Assembly (NCBI GenBank): GCA_015680685.1
Contig: MNCI01015499.1
Location: 2,402,473 to 2,466,472 of the forward strand
Length of the DNA: 64,000 nucleotides
Source: Gnetum montanum
Lineage: Eukaryota > Streptophyta > Gnetopsida > Gnetales > Gnetaceae
Direction: 5' to 3'
In this document: positions 47,753-58,184 of the stretch, in pieces
Layout of the letters: each line of letters starts with the position of its first letter
How positions within the stretch are numbered: the first letter of the stretch is position 1
Translations under genes and position numbers: made by a program
The notes under the pieces: generated by a model
Told to the model about the DNA's origin: nothing
Databases searched by the model: none
What the model saw: only the letters and a program-made list of their open reading frames with translations

Positions 47753-48724
47753 AAGATCTGTTATAGGTTCTACGGTCAACTAGAAGAAGGATGCCATATG
47801 CATCAGAGAAGCTAGTAGGGAAGGTTGGAAAATGCAAGGTAAAGGGGTAAATGTAAGTAGGCTATAGCAGTATAATAGGGATGTGCACTCTCGAGTGGCT
47901 TGGCAAGTCCAACCAAGCACATTAGAGCAATGTGATGACTTGCTGCTGTGATGGAATGAATCCTTGAAAAACTACCTTAGGGGCTTTATCCTACAAATAA
48001 AACATAGAAAAGACAAGAAAACAGCCACACAACATGTGAGATAAGAGAAAACTGCTAGTTTTGAGGGCACCACAAGTGCCGCTAGTGTTGGACTAGGTGC
48101 AAGAGCTTGTAGTGCCAAAGCAAGAAGGCTAGTGTGAGTGCTAGAGTTAGAAGGCTACAAAATCTCTAGCAACCACACTAGAAATGAGAACCCCAAGGAG
48201 GAGAACAAGGTGGTCAAGGGTGATGGCGGTGTCAGTGCTCAAGACTCCACACCAAGGATAAGAGCTTGGAAAGCCATCAAATTGGTAGAGAGCCAAGATG
48301 CTACAAATACTTCAAAGCCCAGGCAATGGTAAGGGTTAGAGGAAGGTAGCAAGATGGCTGGGCCATAGTACTACTAGTACTCCAGCAAGTGATGCTAACG
48401 GTGAGAGCTCCAACCAATAATGAAAAACCTAAGGCCAATGATGTGGTCGACATGGCCTAGGGATGGTACTATTGACGATGGTGGCAGTAGCTTCAGAAGG
48501 TCAACAAAATGCTTGAGGGCATCTTTGGAGGATTAGCAAAATGCCAAGGGTGGTAATCCTGCAAATGTTCTAGAGGATTGTCTCGATAATGTGAATTGCA
48601 TTTTGGAACTGCAATGTGCTCCCCTACCCTACTCATGAGGTGTGGGTAGATGACGGAGGATTGCAAGTATTAATGTTGGTTTGTCTATAGAACTATGCAT
48701 GTTGAGCTATATGTGCTGAATTGC
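47753..48724. other. E5 unassigned region with a plus-sense open stretch
   Basis: About 1 kb between the C-run and the tandem array. The plus strand is open at 48138-48332 (64 codons, NENPKEENKVVKGDGGVSAQ, polar and low complexity), antisense to the element. No motif or second copy exists to test it, so chance is possible. Confidence 0.35.
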
Positions 48725-49145
48725 AAACCTAGTTTGAGGTCTTAATAGATCACATGCTATGCTAGTTTAAGGTCCTAGTAGACTGTGAATGTAGTTTAAG
48801 GTAATAGAAGATCATGATGTGCTAGTTTATAGTCCTAGTAGACTATTGTGTGCTAGTTTAATGTTGTAGTGGATGGTGGTTGTTATGCCAGTTTAACATC
48901 ATGATGCAAGGACAAGCTACACTATTTTAAGCATTGTGGTTGATGAATATTGTGAGTGCTAGTTTTAGCATCATGGCCCAAGGATGAGCTGTGCTAGTTT
49001 ATAGTCATAGCAGACTTATTATGCCAATTTAATATCATAGCAGATGGGTGTACAAGTTTAACATCATAGTAGATGAATGCTATGGATGTCAGTTTAACAT
49101 TGTAGCCCAAGGATGCTCTGTTCTAGTTTATAGTCATTGATGTGG
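48725..49145 (-). repeat. Degenerate tandem array after E5 integrase
   Basis: About twelve units of 28-37 bp with a plus-strand consensus near GCTAGTTTAACATCATAGYAGAT, starting at 48727 and running to the end of the integrase frame. Tandem repeats between IN and the 3' LTR are known in Tat/Ogre-type gypsy elements and can seed satellites. Confidence 0.82.
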
Positions 49146-50010
49146 CACTATGTACTAGGTGTAGTATAACTTTAGGTATGAATAGTTAATTGGATTGACA
49201 AACTCATGGCCATCTAGGTCAGCAAGCTTGAATGCTCCATTATCATAAGCCTTAGTGACTAGGAAAGGCCCTTCCTAGTTGGCTGAGAATTTATCTACGA
49301 GTTTGAAAATGGCCTTGAGGACTAAGTTCCCCCTCTTGATTGGGTGTTAATGTTGATTGTGGTGGTGCTTTCACTGTTTCTTTTCTTGGTACCATTCGAT
49401 ACGGTTAAGCGTCTACATGCACTTCTCCTCTATAGAGTCGAGGTTAATGATTCTCAACTCATCATTTTGAGCCTTGTCAATGAGGCTTAAGAGGATCACA
49501 TGGAGTGATGGGACTTGCAATTCAAGAGGAAAAATCACTCTAGACCCATATACAAGGCTATATGACATCTTACTTGTTACTGTTGTGTGTGTTGTGTGGT
49601 AGGCCTATAGTGTGTAGACCAGCTGCTCGTGCCACTATCATTTGGTATTGTTGAGCATCTTCTTTAGAAGGTTGATGATGAATTTTTTTGTCACCTCTAG
49701 TTGGCCATTTTCCTATGAGTAGTATGGTGATGAAAAGAAATGCTTAATGCCAAAGCGTTCATAGAAGGCTTTGGTTTCTGCACTGCTAAACTATGGATCG
49801 TTGTCTATGGCTGTAGTCATGGGTAGACCAAATTGGGTCACTATGTTGTCAAGGATGAATTTGCAAACCTGTTGTGATGTCGTCTTCCTAAGGAAAATAG
49901 ATTCAACCCACTTGCTAAAGTATTCATTTGTGGTTATGATGAAGCTATGTCTTGTGGAAGACTTAGGCATGATAGGTCCTATGATATCCAACCCCTAACA
50001 TTGGAATGAC
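49140..50010 (-). pseudogene. E5 integrase catalytic core and C-terminus
   Basis: Minus-strand reading begins MDIIGPIMPKSSTRHSF with the first catalytic Asp, then TNEYFSKWVESIFLRK, TAIDNDP for the second Asp, and ENGQLEVTKKFI for the Glu (about 49680). The C-terminal part reads RGNLVLKAIFKLVDKFSA, then EGPFLVTKAYDNGAFKLADL and NPINYSYLKLYY, ending near 49150. Stops occur at several places. It would have inserted element DNA; it is now broken. Confidence 0.88.
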
Positions 50011-50510
50011 CATGTGATCTACGTGGTATGTAGTTTAGTGGGTGGCACATGCACTATGTTGCCATGCAGTTGACATGCATTGCACATCTTGACCTTGGAG
50101 ATGATATCACACTCCATGTAAGGCCAATAGTAGCCTACACGTTTGATTTTTGATGTCATTGCACTGGGTGCTATGTGACCTTTGCATAGTCCCTCGTGGA
50201 CTTGCTCAATGATTATTTGCACTTCATTGTCACTAACACAGGTTAGTAGTATGCCATCGTAGGATCTATGATAGAGTGTGTTATCACCTACAAGGACGTA
50301 CTACCACGATCATTTTCACACTGCATCTTTTTGGGTAGTGGTTAGATGTTGTGGAGGCTCACCATGTGGAAGGTATGACTTAATGTCGTCATACCATTCT
50401 TGTGGATGAGTAGTGCTTATTGTGGCAATGGATGCATTGTCGGTTGTTTGTGTAATGGGCTTGGTGCATTTTGCTACTGAAGCAAGCAAGGAATGAAACA
50501 TGTTAGTGAC
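50011..50510 (-). pseudogene. E5 integrase H2C2 domain and upstream linker
   Basis: The linker reads WYDDIKSYLPHGEPPQHLTT (50316-50501), a segment common just before integrase in plant gypsy Pol. The zinc-binding domain (50019-50222) follows: HEGLCKGHIAPSAMTSKIKR, VGYYWPYMECDI and MCNACQLHG, giving His, His, Cys and Cys ligands. The match to the family is strong, although the stretch between them is not open. Confidence 0.88.
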
Positions 50511-50540
50511 AAATAAGAATGGAATATTCCAATGTAAGCT

Positions 50541-50829
50541 AGGATCTCATATGCTCATCATGATCCTTACTATCCCAATTTTACTTTCATCTTTCACCAA
50601 AATGGAAAACTAAGGTGTAGAGATCTTCAAGGTAACATTGTTCTACCTTTAGAGTGCTCAACACCCATCATGCTTTAGACAACTCTAAGGGGCATGAATC
50701 TAAGTAAGGCATTTAATGGGTATCATGTGACCAAACACATGACAAGGCCCTATTAGCCCACCGAGGAGCAAGTAAAGAGAGATGCTACCATGGAGATTAA
50801 GCATGCCCATAATAAAGGAAAGTAAGTCA
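50541..50829. other. Junction between E5 and E6, nothing recognised
   Basis: No LTR termini, PBS or coding match was seen. Weak protein-like reading toward 50830 may be the extreme N-terminus of E6 Gag. Confidence 0.4.
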
Positions 50830-52800
50830 ACTCTCCTATTACCTTAGAAGAGCTCGATGGTGATGTGTTTATTGCTAAACAACTCCAGCAAAATCATGAA
50901 GTCCATTCACAAAACCTATCATCTAATTAGAGGAATCTATCAAAGTGCAATTATATTCTGCATTAGCAAAGACACATAGAAGGGAGGGAACAGACTCAAA
51001 GTATAAGTAGGACTTAAGGCCAAGAGTTTTTGCTAGATCCCACAAAGAAGAATATCAAAGTCATGAGAGGACAAGCCGACACTATTCTTCCACTGCCTCA
51101 TCTTCATCCTCATAATCATCGGTGAACTTTGATAGAAACAAAAATAAGTATCAAGACTAGAACATGGAAGAGCAAAGGACTCATGATTACAATGACTATC
51201 ACCTAAGGCACTTTGATGAAGAGGATGAAAATTATGAACAATGGGGACTTAGGGATAGGAGAGAAGATAGAGAAAGGCATGAACACTGAATGGGGTACCA
51301 CTATAACAAAGCTCATGAACTTGATAATAATGATGGATCCCTACTGGCACTCAAAGTATGATTAACATTAGGAAAGTTGATTATATTTCAACCAAGCATG
51401 TAAGGGATAGCTGTATCAAATGGCTTGACATGAATAATATGTCCATATTTGAGGATGGTTATAATGCTTATCCTCAACACCACCTTCAAGTATTCCATGA
51501 TGCCTGCACCTTGTAAAATATTGAAAGAGATCAATAGAAATTGAAGTTGTTCCCATAGACACTTGTGAAAGAAGCTAAGAGCCGATGAAAATCACTTGAA
51601 CTAGAATCAATCAAAAGATGAAGTACTATGCTAGATCTCTTCAATGAGAAATATCAAACTTATTCCTGGGTGTCCAATTTATAGAAACAAATCCAAGGAT
51701 GAAAGCTAGGGATTCATATTCCATGATGCAGCAATGGGTAGGTATTATTCACTACTACATGGGTTCCCAAGTCATAGATTTTTCCACTAGGAACAACTAA
51801 GACACATTGTTGATGGGCTATGTAACAAGACTCAAGAGACCCTTGGGGTTTATGCCCAAGGTCGATTGTTTGAAATGTCTATTCATTAGATACAAAGATT
51901 GATTAACCAAGTAGCAAAGAAGAAAGGAGAGCTAGGGAAAAGAGAATCAACAAAAGAATAGAATAGAGACCCATCTATTAGGAAAAGGCATGTAAAAGTT
52001 TGTGACACACAAGAAGAAAAGACCTTAGAATAGGTAATTTGGAAGAAAACTCTACCTATCCAAAAATCTATCACCAATATAGCAGCAAAGGTAGAGAAGA
52101 TGTGGGACTCAATTGATGAAAAATTTACAATAGCCTTGAAGATTGTGGAGGAGCAAATAGGGCAAGCCTTTGGTAAAGACAAGGACAAGAAAAAGAAGAG
52201 AGATTTTGGATGAAATGGCAAAGTGGCTTCAGTGGTTGACTATTTAGACACAAGCTTCGAAGGTGAGGAAGGATGTGCCATATGCCAATACAAACATCCC
52301 AAAGGATATTGTCCAGTAATGGCAAAGTTACAAGAAATAGGAGCATATGCACTTAATCTTAGATTTTTCAAGAAATGCCCAAAAGGTTACCTTACCCTCA
52401 AGGTAACTACAAGAAAAACTTCCAACCCACGTACTATCCCAATAAAGCTCTACCATAGCCACAAAAGTAGTACTATTAGTAGTGGAAAAAATCCTAATTG
52501 TGGGCTATGCCACAACCACATCAACAGTATCCATATTGGTACCTTATGGATAGTATGTGCAACCTCCAATCNTAGTATCCATATTGGTACCTTATGGATA
52601 GTATGTGCAACCTCCAATCTCTCTAGCAAATGTAATAGTTTAAGCTCCAAAATATTATCTAGCCAAATACCATAGATCAACACCACCAAGGATAAACTCC
52701 AATCCATACATGCATATGCAAGTAGCTAATTCATCAAATCAAACTCCTCATTCTTTTCCATTAGTGCCACCACCCACTATGTAAGGGGAATTGCCATTAT
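50830..52800 (+). pseudogene. gag: E6 Gag
   Basis: A long broken plus-strand reading. The N-terminal part includes ITLEELDGDVFIAKQLQQ, a Ser-rich stretch with SSTASSSSSSSVNF, and a charged region (HDYNDYHLRHFDEEDENYEQ). The Gag core (about 51400-51880) has KWLDMNNMSIFEDGYNAYPQ, SLELESIKR, LDLFNEKYQTY and FPSHRFF-like text, matching E3. The zinc knuckle CAICQYKHPKGYC (52274-52312) is intact, with C-x2-C-x3-H-x4-C spacing. A Pro/Ser-rich linker leads to protease. A single-N duplication (52526-52619) lies inside. Confidence 0.82.
52526..52619. other. Single-N join with 46-bp direct duplication
   Basis: 52526-52571 and 52574-52619 are identical, with N at 52572 and one T between. The structure is the same as at the two other Ns, so probably an assembly join. 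Confidence 0.85.
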
Positions 52801-53137
52801 AACTATAACAGAGAAAATCTACAAGGGTGGTAAGTATACAAATAGAGGATCTTACCAGCAACACTAAGGGCCAATCTAAGAATTGTTCTTTCTTTAGGAA
52901 AAGTCAAAAAAAGTCTAGTAGATTTGAAACCTCATTAAAACAAGATTACTCTAGGGAAGATCCTCCTAGAAACAACAAGTTTCCACCATCATCAAATACA
53001 AACATGCATACTGTCATGCTAATAGAGATAGTATCAGATTGGATTAAGGCAAGAACACTTAGAAAAAGAATGAATCAAGAAGTTCATTTGATTTTTCTAT
53101 GAGTATTTGAAAATATACCATGCAACACTCTACTAGA

Positions 53138-53585
53138 TTTAAGTTCTGGAGTCAACTTGATTTCTCTAGAAACATACAAAGCATGGAACCTATTTACCTT
53201 AAAGAAGTGCAACATCTAGTTATAGCTTGCAGATCAATATGTCACCATCCCTTTGGGATAGATAGAATATGTGGTGACCATTGTCAATGGATGGTCATAT
53301 CTAGTAGACTTTCTAGTGATTAACATAGAAAATAATGACAAATAATTTTTGATCATAATGGGGAGAGCATGGCTTAGCATTGTGGATGCTAAGTTAAACA
53401 TGAGAGACTTGTCTCTTGACATTTCTAAGGAAGATAAGCATATAGCCATACATTCACAAAAGATTCCATGCATTACTATTGATAAAGAAAGATATAGTTG
53501 TGGATTGACCTTTCAAAATGTCAACACAGTCATTACACCAGTCCACAACAAATGTGAAAAACAAGTATTGCATAAGAGAGAGTAG
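53138..53585 (+). pseudogene. E6 aspartic protease
   Basis: LLDLSSGVNLISLETYKAWN is followed after a broken stretch by VTIVNGWSYLVDFLVINIEN and IIMGRAWLSIVDAKLNMRDL. The active site DSG is disrupted (DLS). It is homologous to E1 and E4 protease. A polar tail continues to 53585, and a separate open piece (53717-53938) may be its C-terminal extension. Confidence 0.8.
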
Positions 53586-53938
53586 TGATCAATAAATCAA
53601 AAGACACCCATTGGTCAACAACTGAGAATGTTAAATTATCCAAAACATGCGCGAAATAATTTGAATCATGTATTAACTCCTCTTTTAAGAAAATGACCCC
53701 AACTAAAAACTTATGAATGGAAATACTCAACCATAATCATACACCAACAAAAAGAGCAACTAATGACTTAGATGATAAAAATTCAATTACCATCATGATT
53801 ACATGGGATGATAATAGAAAAACTAAATCATTTAGGATTGTAAGTGAGGAACCTCAAGTATATGATCCAGGGAAACTAGGATGCATTTTCCAAACAATTG
53901 CCCATGAGTTTAGTCATGGGGAAGATGCCTTACCATGA

Positions 53939-54446
53939 TTTAGAAAATAATAAGTGCTTTTCAACTTTTTGTCTTATAATTCCTTTTGGTTTATCATTTC
54001 TTATTATACTTTTTCATATATCTTACTAATTTTCATATTTTTGATACATTTTTCTATTCTTTTATACTTTTCAATTTTTCAATAATTTCTTAATTCTTTC
54101 ACATTTTTCCATTCTTTAAGGATTTTTCATTCTTTTAATATTTTTCTATTTTTACTATCTTTTTCATACTTTGTTCTCATTTTCTTTGTATATGTTTTTG
54201 ATTGTTAATAAAACACACCAAGAATAAGGCAAGATGTAGTCTAATAAGGTGAAGATTTCCCTATGTTAACAAGTCATAAGGGATTGATTATTTGTATGGT
54301 GAGACCACAACATCCATCCATCCATTCCATTAATAAAAGGTTCTTACCATGGCCATAATGATATTATTTCTCATCATAAAACTAAGAATAAAATAATGAT
54401 TGTTATGCCTAGATAGAAAAGTAAAGAATCAAGTGGGAATGTAGAA
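53939..54446 (+). other. E6 spacer left of the E7 insertion
   Basis: Strongly T-rich (53950-54190), then a block aligned with E3 29010-29245 (GATTATTTGTATGGTGAG, CATCCATTCCATTAATAA, GGTTCT). No coding frame. No pol motifs. Confidence 0.65.
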
Positions 54447-54451
54447 GGTGT

Positions 54452-55592
54452 TGAGGATCATTGAACTTAGAAGAGGGGTGAGGGGATGAATAAGTTCCCT
54501 AAAGCAAAAATTAATCAGCCAAAGCACACATCAAATGTTAATGTGGTTTCTCAGCCTCGGTAGTCCACACTTGGAGGGTAGTTCACTAGCATACCTCTAG
54601 ACTTTATTACTCTCAAAATGTGGTTTGAAGGATGCCACACCCTGTACAAGCTCTAATCTCTGCTCTGGAGTGATTTGACGCAACAAATCCACTCAACCTT
54701 GTAAGGTTCCAACAAGCTTAGAATGCAATTTCTAAGATCCCACAACCTTTATAGCTTGAGCTACACTCTAGAGTATTTTGGTGCTACACCAACACTCAAT
54801 CCCATAGGATCCCAATAAGCTCAAGCAAGATGCCTTCCTATAAGAAGCACATCAATCCCATAGGGCAACAAGAGAGAACAATAATCATAAGGAAAGAATG
54901 CAACTAAGTTTACTAACAATTTTACTTTGAGGTATAGCTTACTTTAACCAATTTCAATAGAAAAAAGATAGTACAATGAGGAACAATAACAAGAGAATGA
55001 TGATTACAATGATTGCTTGATAATGACACTTGATAGTACTTAATGCTTTCTAATTTTCCAATGGAATGAAGTCTTCTTATAGCCAATATGTTTTCAAAAT
55101 CACCTTGGAATTCATTCAATGGCTATCTAATGGTCACTAGAGACATATTCTTTGAGGTTGAGACATCTTTCTAAATCAAACCTTCATTCTGGAAAGACAT
55201 CTTTTTCATGGGAAAGACATCTTTGTGGAGACATCTTCATGAAGATGTCTTTCTCACTAGAAAGACATTTGCTATTTCTCTAAAATGTCTTCTTCTAAGC
55301 AACCTTTGACTCGACCAAGATGTCTTCTATTTTTGAAAGATGTCTTCTTCGAAGAAATCTTCAACTTGGCCAAGACATATGATGTTTCTTAGATACATCT
55401 TTCTTTAGTTTCATTTGCACTTTAAAATCTTTGTTCCTTATCCTTGCTCTTGAATTTCCACATGCTTTCTTATAGATGTCCTTGAGCTCTCCTTTTGCCC
55501 ACATCCAAGTTCTTATCCTAAAAACATAGCAACTACACAAAAAACCTTGTTCTCTATTTTTCTTAAGGTTTTGAGATACCAAAAGGTCAACA
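54452..55592 (-). repeat. E7 3' LTR (left)
   Basis: 1141 bp. On the minus strand U3 has AAGACATC/GATGTCTT inverted motifs (55165-55410), with a perfect 22-bp palindrome at 55229-55250 centred on CTTCATGAAG. It is followed by the TATA-like CTATAAGAAG (complement 55073-55082). Confidence 0.92.
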
Positions 55593-55608
55593 ATCTCTCC
55601 CTTTTTGG
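55593..55608 (-). other. E7 polypurine tract
   Basis: On the minus strand CCAAAAAGGGAGAGAT immediately precedes the LTR start TGTTGACC, the typical copia arrangement. Confidence 0.8.
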
Positions 55609-55979
55609 TGATGTTCAAAACTTTAGAAAATGGGTGAGTTAAATCAATAAAAAAATATATTAAGACATATAAATTCCTATGGCAACTAGGGACTAGGATA
55701 AAGCATTAAGGTTCAAGGTAGTTCAGTAGTACGAGGAAAATAATGAAATGATGTAAAAGTAAGGACCAAAAGTACACCACATAGAGATAACAAAGGAAAT
55801 ACCATTAGTCTATAAATCTTTTGCAAGTGTTCATATAGACAATAGTCCACATAAATATGCAACTATCTATTCAAATGGTAGCATCACATAAATCACATAT
55901 GTGCAAACTCCAAAAATCGCATATGTGAGAATCAAAAACTTCTTCTCTTTTTTGGAAATAAATAAAAAGGAGAGAAAAA

Positions 55980-57648
55980 TGATCACCTAAGGTCCCTAAC
56001 CACTAAGCTTGGTCATATCCTTAGATTTAAATCCCTTTGTTTCTTGGGATGGATGATAAGTCTTTTCATCACTACTAGTGTTATGTCAGCTTGATCACTA
56101 CTCACCCTTATCAGAGGACTCAACCTACTAGATGGGAGCTCATCAGGGACAAAGCTTTACTTGAAATTAAGATGAAGTTGGAGGATCTAGCTAAACTAGA
56201 GGTTGCTAAGACAGTACCCTTTGGGACATGGTCCCAAAGATACTCTCCATAGCCCACTTCTTAAATGATTTGGGAACATTGGCTAATGAAGGAACTAAAT
56301 GTATAGGACATGCAGGATCATGATGCTCAAACTGCTACATGGGAACATGATGCTCCCCATATATAGAAGCTAGTGGTGCCTTAGGCTTTGAACCAAACTC
56401 CATTCTTGAGTCATGAGCACATGAAGGGCTAGCTACTGCAAAATGCCGTGGTGGAATAGGAACATCCTCCTCATTATTAGAAATAGGAGGGGTAGTAAGC
56501 TCCATGAACTCCTACCCATTGGAAGGAGGAGGAATAACAGCTACATTCAAACTCTTACACAAGTAAGAGATGTTTCTTTCAAGATTCTTGATGGCTTGTG
56601 AAAAAGGTTGGAGAAGTTTCTTCAGTGAAGAAATAATCTAGATAATAGTGGATTTTGATTTGCTAAGATGGGAAGAGGTTCTTGCTGAAGATGCCTTCTT
56701 CTTCTTCTTCTTTTGCAATCTAGTGCTCGATCCTACTTGAACTACATTTAAAAAACTCCACTTCTTAACATATTCACTGAGGCTTCTCTTGTCTTTGAGC
56801 AAAGAAATATCTAGAATAGGCACACCCTTACGACATATCAAAAAGCTACTGAGATAGGGGTGTCCAAGGATTCTTTCCTTGGTAAATAGACTCAACATGT
56901 CCTAGCAGAGTGTATGCCCTAGATCTAATGGTAGTCTTGTGAGAATACAATAAAGCACAAAATCTTGGAATGGTAGAAGATAACTATAACTTTCTCCTTT
57001 TACCATAATAACAACACAATAAAAGACAAGGTGGAACATTAGGAGCCATCATGCTCCTCTCAACATGACCTCTATCAAAGGATACATCTTTCCCAAAAAC
57101 AAAACATCACCAAATTCATCATATCTTATGAGAATTATACCATTTGTATAAATTTCATGCATGGCATCAATGATTATCCAAAAGAAATATGCACTAGATA
57201 TCCCAAGGATTTCATTCACAACTCGGGAAGAGAGCTCGATGAGATGACTTCCAACCATGAAAGTAAATGCTCCAACAACATCATTTGTAACAACAATATT
57301 ATAATAAAATTCATGAATCAAAACTTGAAGAACCAAAAAACTCATTGTAATAAATTTTTTCCAATTCAACACTTGGACATAATCCATTAAGGTAGCTTTC
57401 CTATGTGCAAGAAAGAAAAGAGAACATTTAGTAATAATACTTGTGGTTTCAGTTGCCTGAAACTTGTAATACATGCTTGAATTCTAAAATTGAGATGTGT
57501 AAGTGGATGTCACACTATTGGAACTGCCCTTCGATTTCTTCTTTGTTAGTGCCCTAGTTTTCCCAATCTCTTTGTTGGCCATCTCTAACAAAATTACTAT
57601 TGATGGTGGAGCCCTAGTTATCTCTGTGGGGTCAATTTGGAAGAACAT
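55980..57648 (-). pseudogene. E7 ORF2 (plant retroelement-associated domain)
   Basis: Starts MFFQIDPTEI at 57648 and is in frame with a long open part (57474-57049). An N-terminal Lys/Ser-rich stretch (GKTRALTKKKSKGSSNS) precedes a domain with VLIHEFYYNIVVTNDVV, FMVGSHLIELSSRVVNEILG and ILIRYDEFGDVLFLGKMYPL. Further on (56638-56898) come SLFTKERILGHPYLSSFLIC and a Lys-run, then a coiled-coil-like part and a Pro-rich tail. The pattern EFY-N...V-G..I..S...VNEILG matches the arrangement in E2/E3 ORF2 (EMYQFF...ICGVSIDFSTKAISEVLNL), although overall identity is low. It is not part of normal copia Pol. Stops break it after 57049. Function unknown. Confidence 0.68.
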
Positions 57649-57711
57649 GATAAATGAATGAGGGTTTTGACTTTAATAATAATAGAGAATGAAGGTTTTG
57701 ACTAAAGAAGA

Positions 57712-57890
57712 AGATGTCTTTCATAGAAAGGAGGCATCTTTTCTATGTTTAAAATCACTAGTAAACATCTTTTATACATAGTAGATGTATTTGCTATGCT
57801 ACAAGAAAAATCATATAGATGTCTTTTTTATGAGTAGAAATCTTCATGTAGATGTCTTTGGGAAGATGTCTTCAGGTAGATATCTTTCTA
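57712..57890 (-). promoter_or_regulatory. E7 internal promoter-like array upstream of ORF2
   Basis: Eight or so copies of GATGTCTT/AAGACATC-like motifs lie between Gag and ORF2, the same motif that fills U3 of this element's LTRs. On the minus strand GTATAAAAG (complement 57769-57777), a good plant TATA box, lies about 120 bp before the ORF2 ATG. Confidence 0.65.
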
Positions 57891-58184
57891 AGAGAAGTTC
57901 AAAAGGATGGATTTTTGGAAAAGATACTAAGGAATATAGTCTTAATAGTTGCTTACGAAAACAAAAACTTACCTCTACTTACCAATTATTCTCTCAAAAA
58001 CTAAAGGTACTTAGAGAGCTAGAGAGAAAATTTCCTATTTTGAGGATTCTCTTCTCAACTAAAATTCTTCAATGTCCAAGGCTTAGCTTCCTCTCATGAA
58101 TTTCTTAGTGAGAGTTTCATGGTTCTCTTGTCTCTATCTTTTAATTTTCCATCCTTTCCTAATTCCTTTATTCTTTTAAGTTGA
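57891..58184 (-). other. E7 spacer between Gag and internal array
   Basis: Non-coding on the minus strand. Open text on the plus strand (57785-58099) looks like chance. Confidence 0.5.

Larger units (their letters stand above)
45615..50540 (-). mobile_element. E5: Ty3/gypsy fragment with integrase and LTR-like region
   Basis: Read on the minus strand: RNase H-integrase linker (from about 50500), H2C2 domain, integrase core and C-terminus (to about 49145), a tandem-repeat array (48725-49145), 1.0-1.5 kb of unassigned sequence, then a promoter-bearing LTR-like region. RT and Gag are missing at the right. It is a different family from E4. It borders E4 on the left and may have inserted into it, but no target duplication was found. 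Exact ends are uncertain by tens of bases on the left and about 100 on the right. Confidence 0.72.

Noticed and set aside
57157-57390. Plus-strand open frame inside E7 ORF2
   Set aside because: It lies opposite the longer ORF2 frame, which fits the domain pattern; treated as a shadow.
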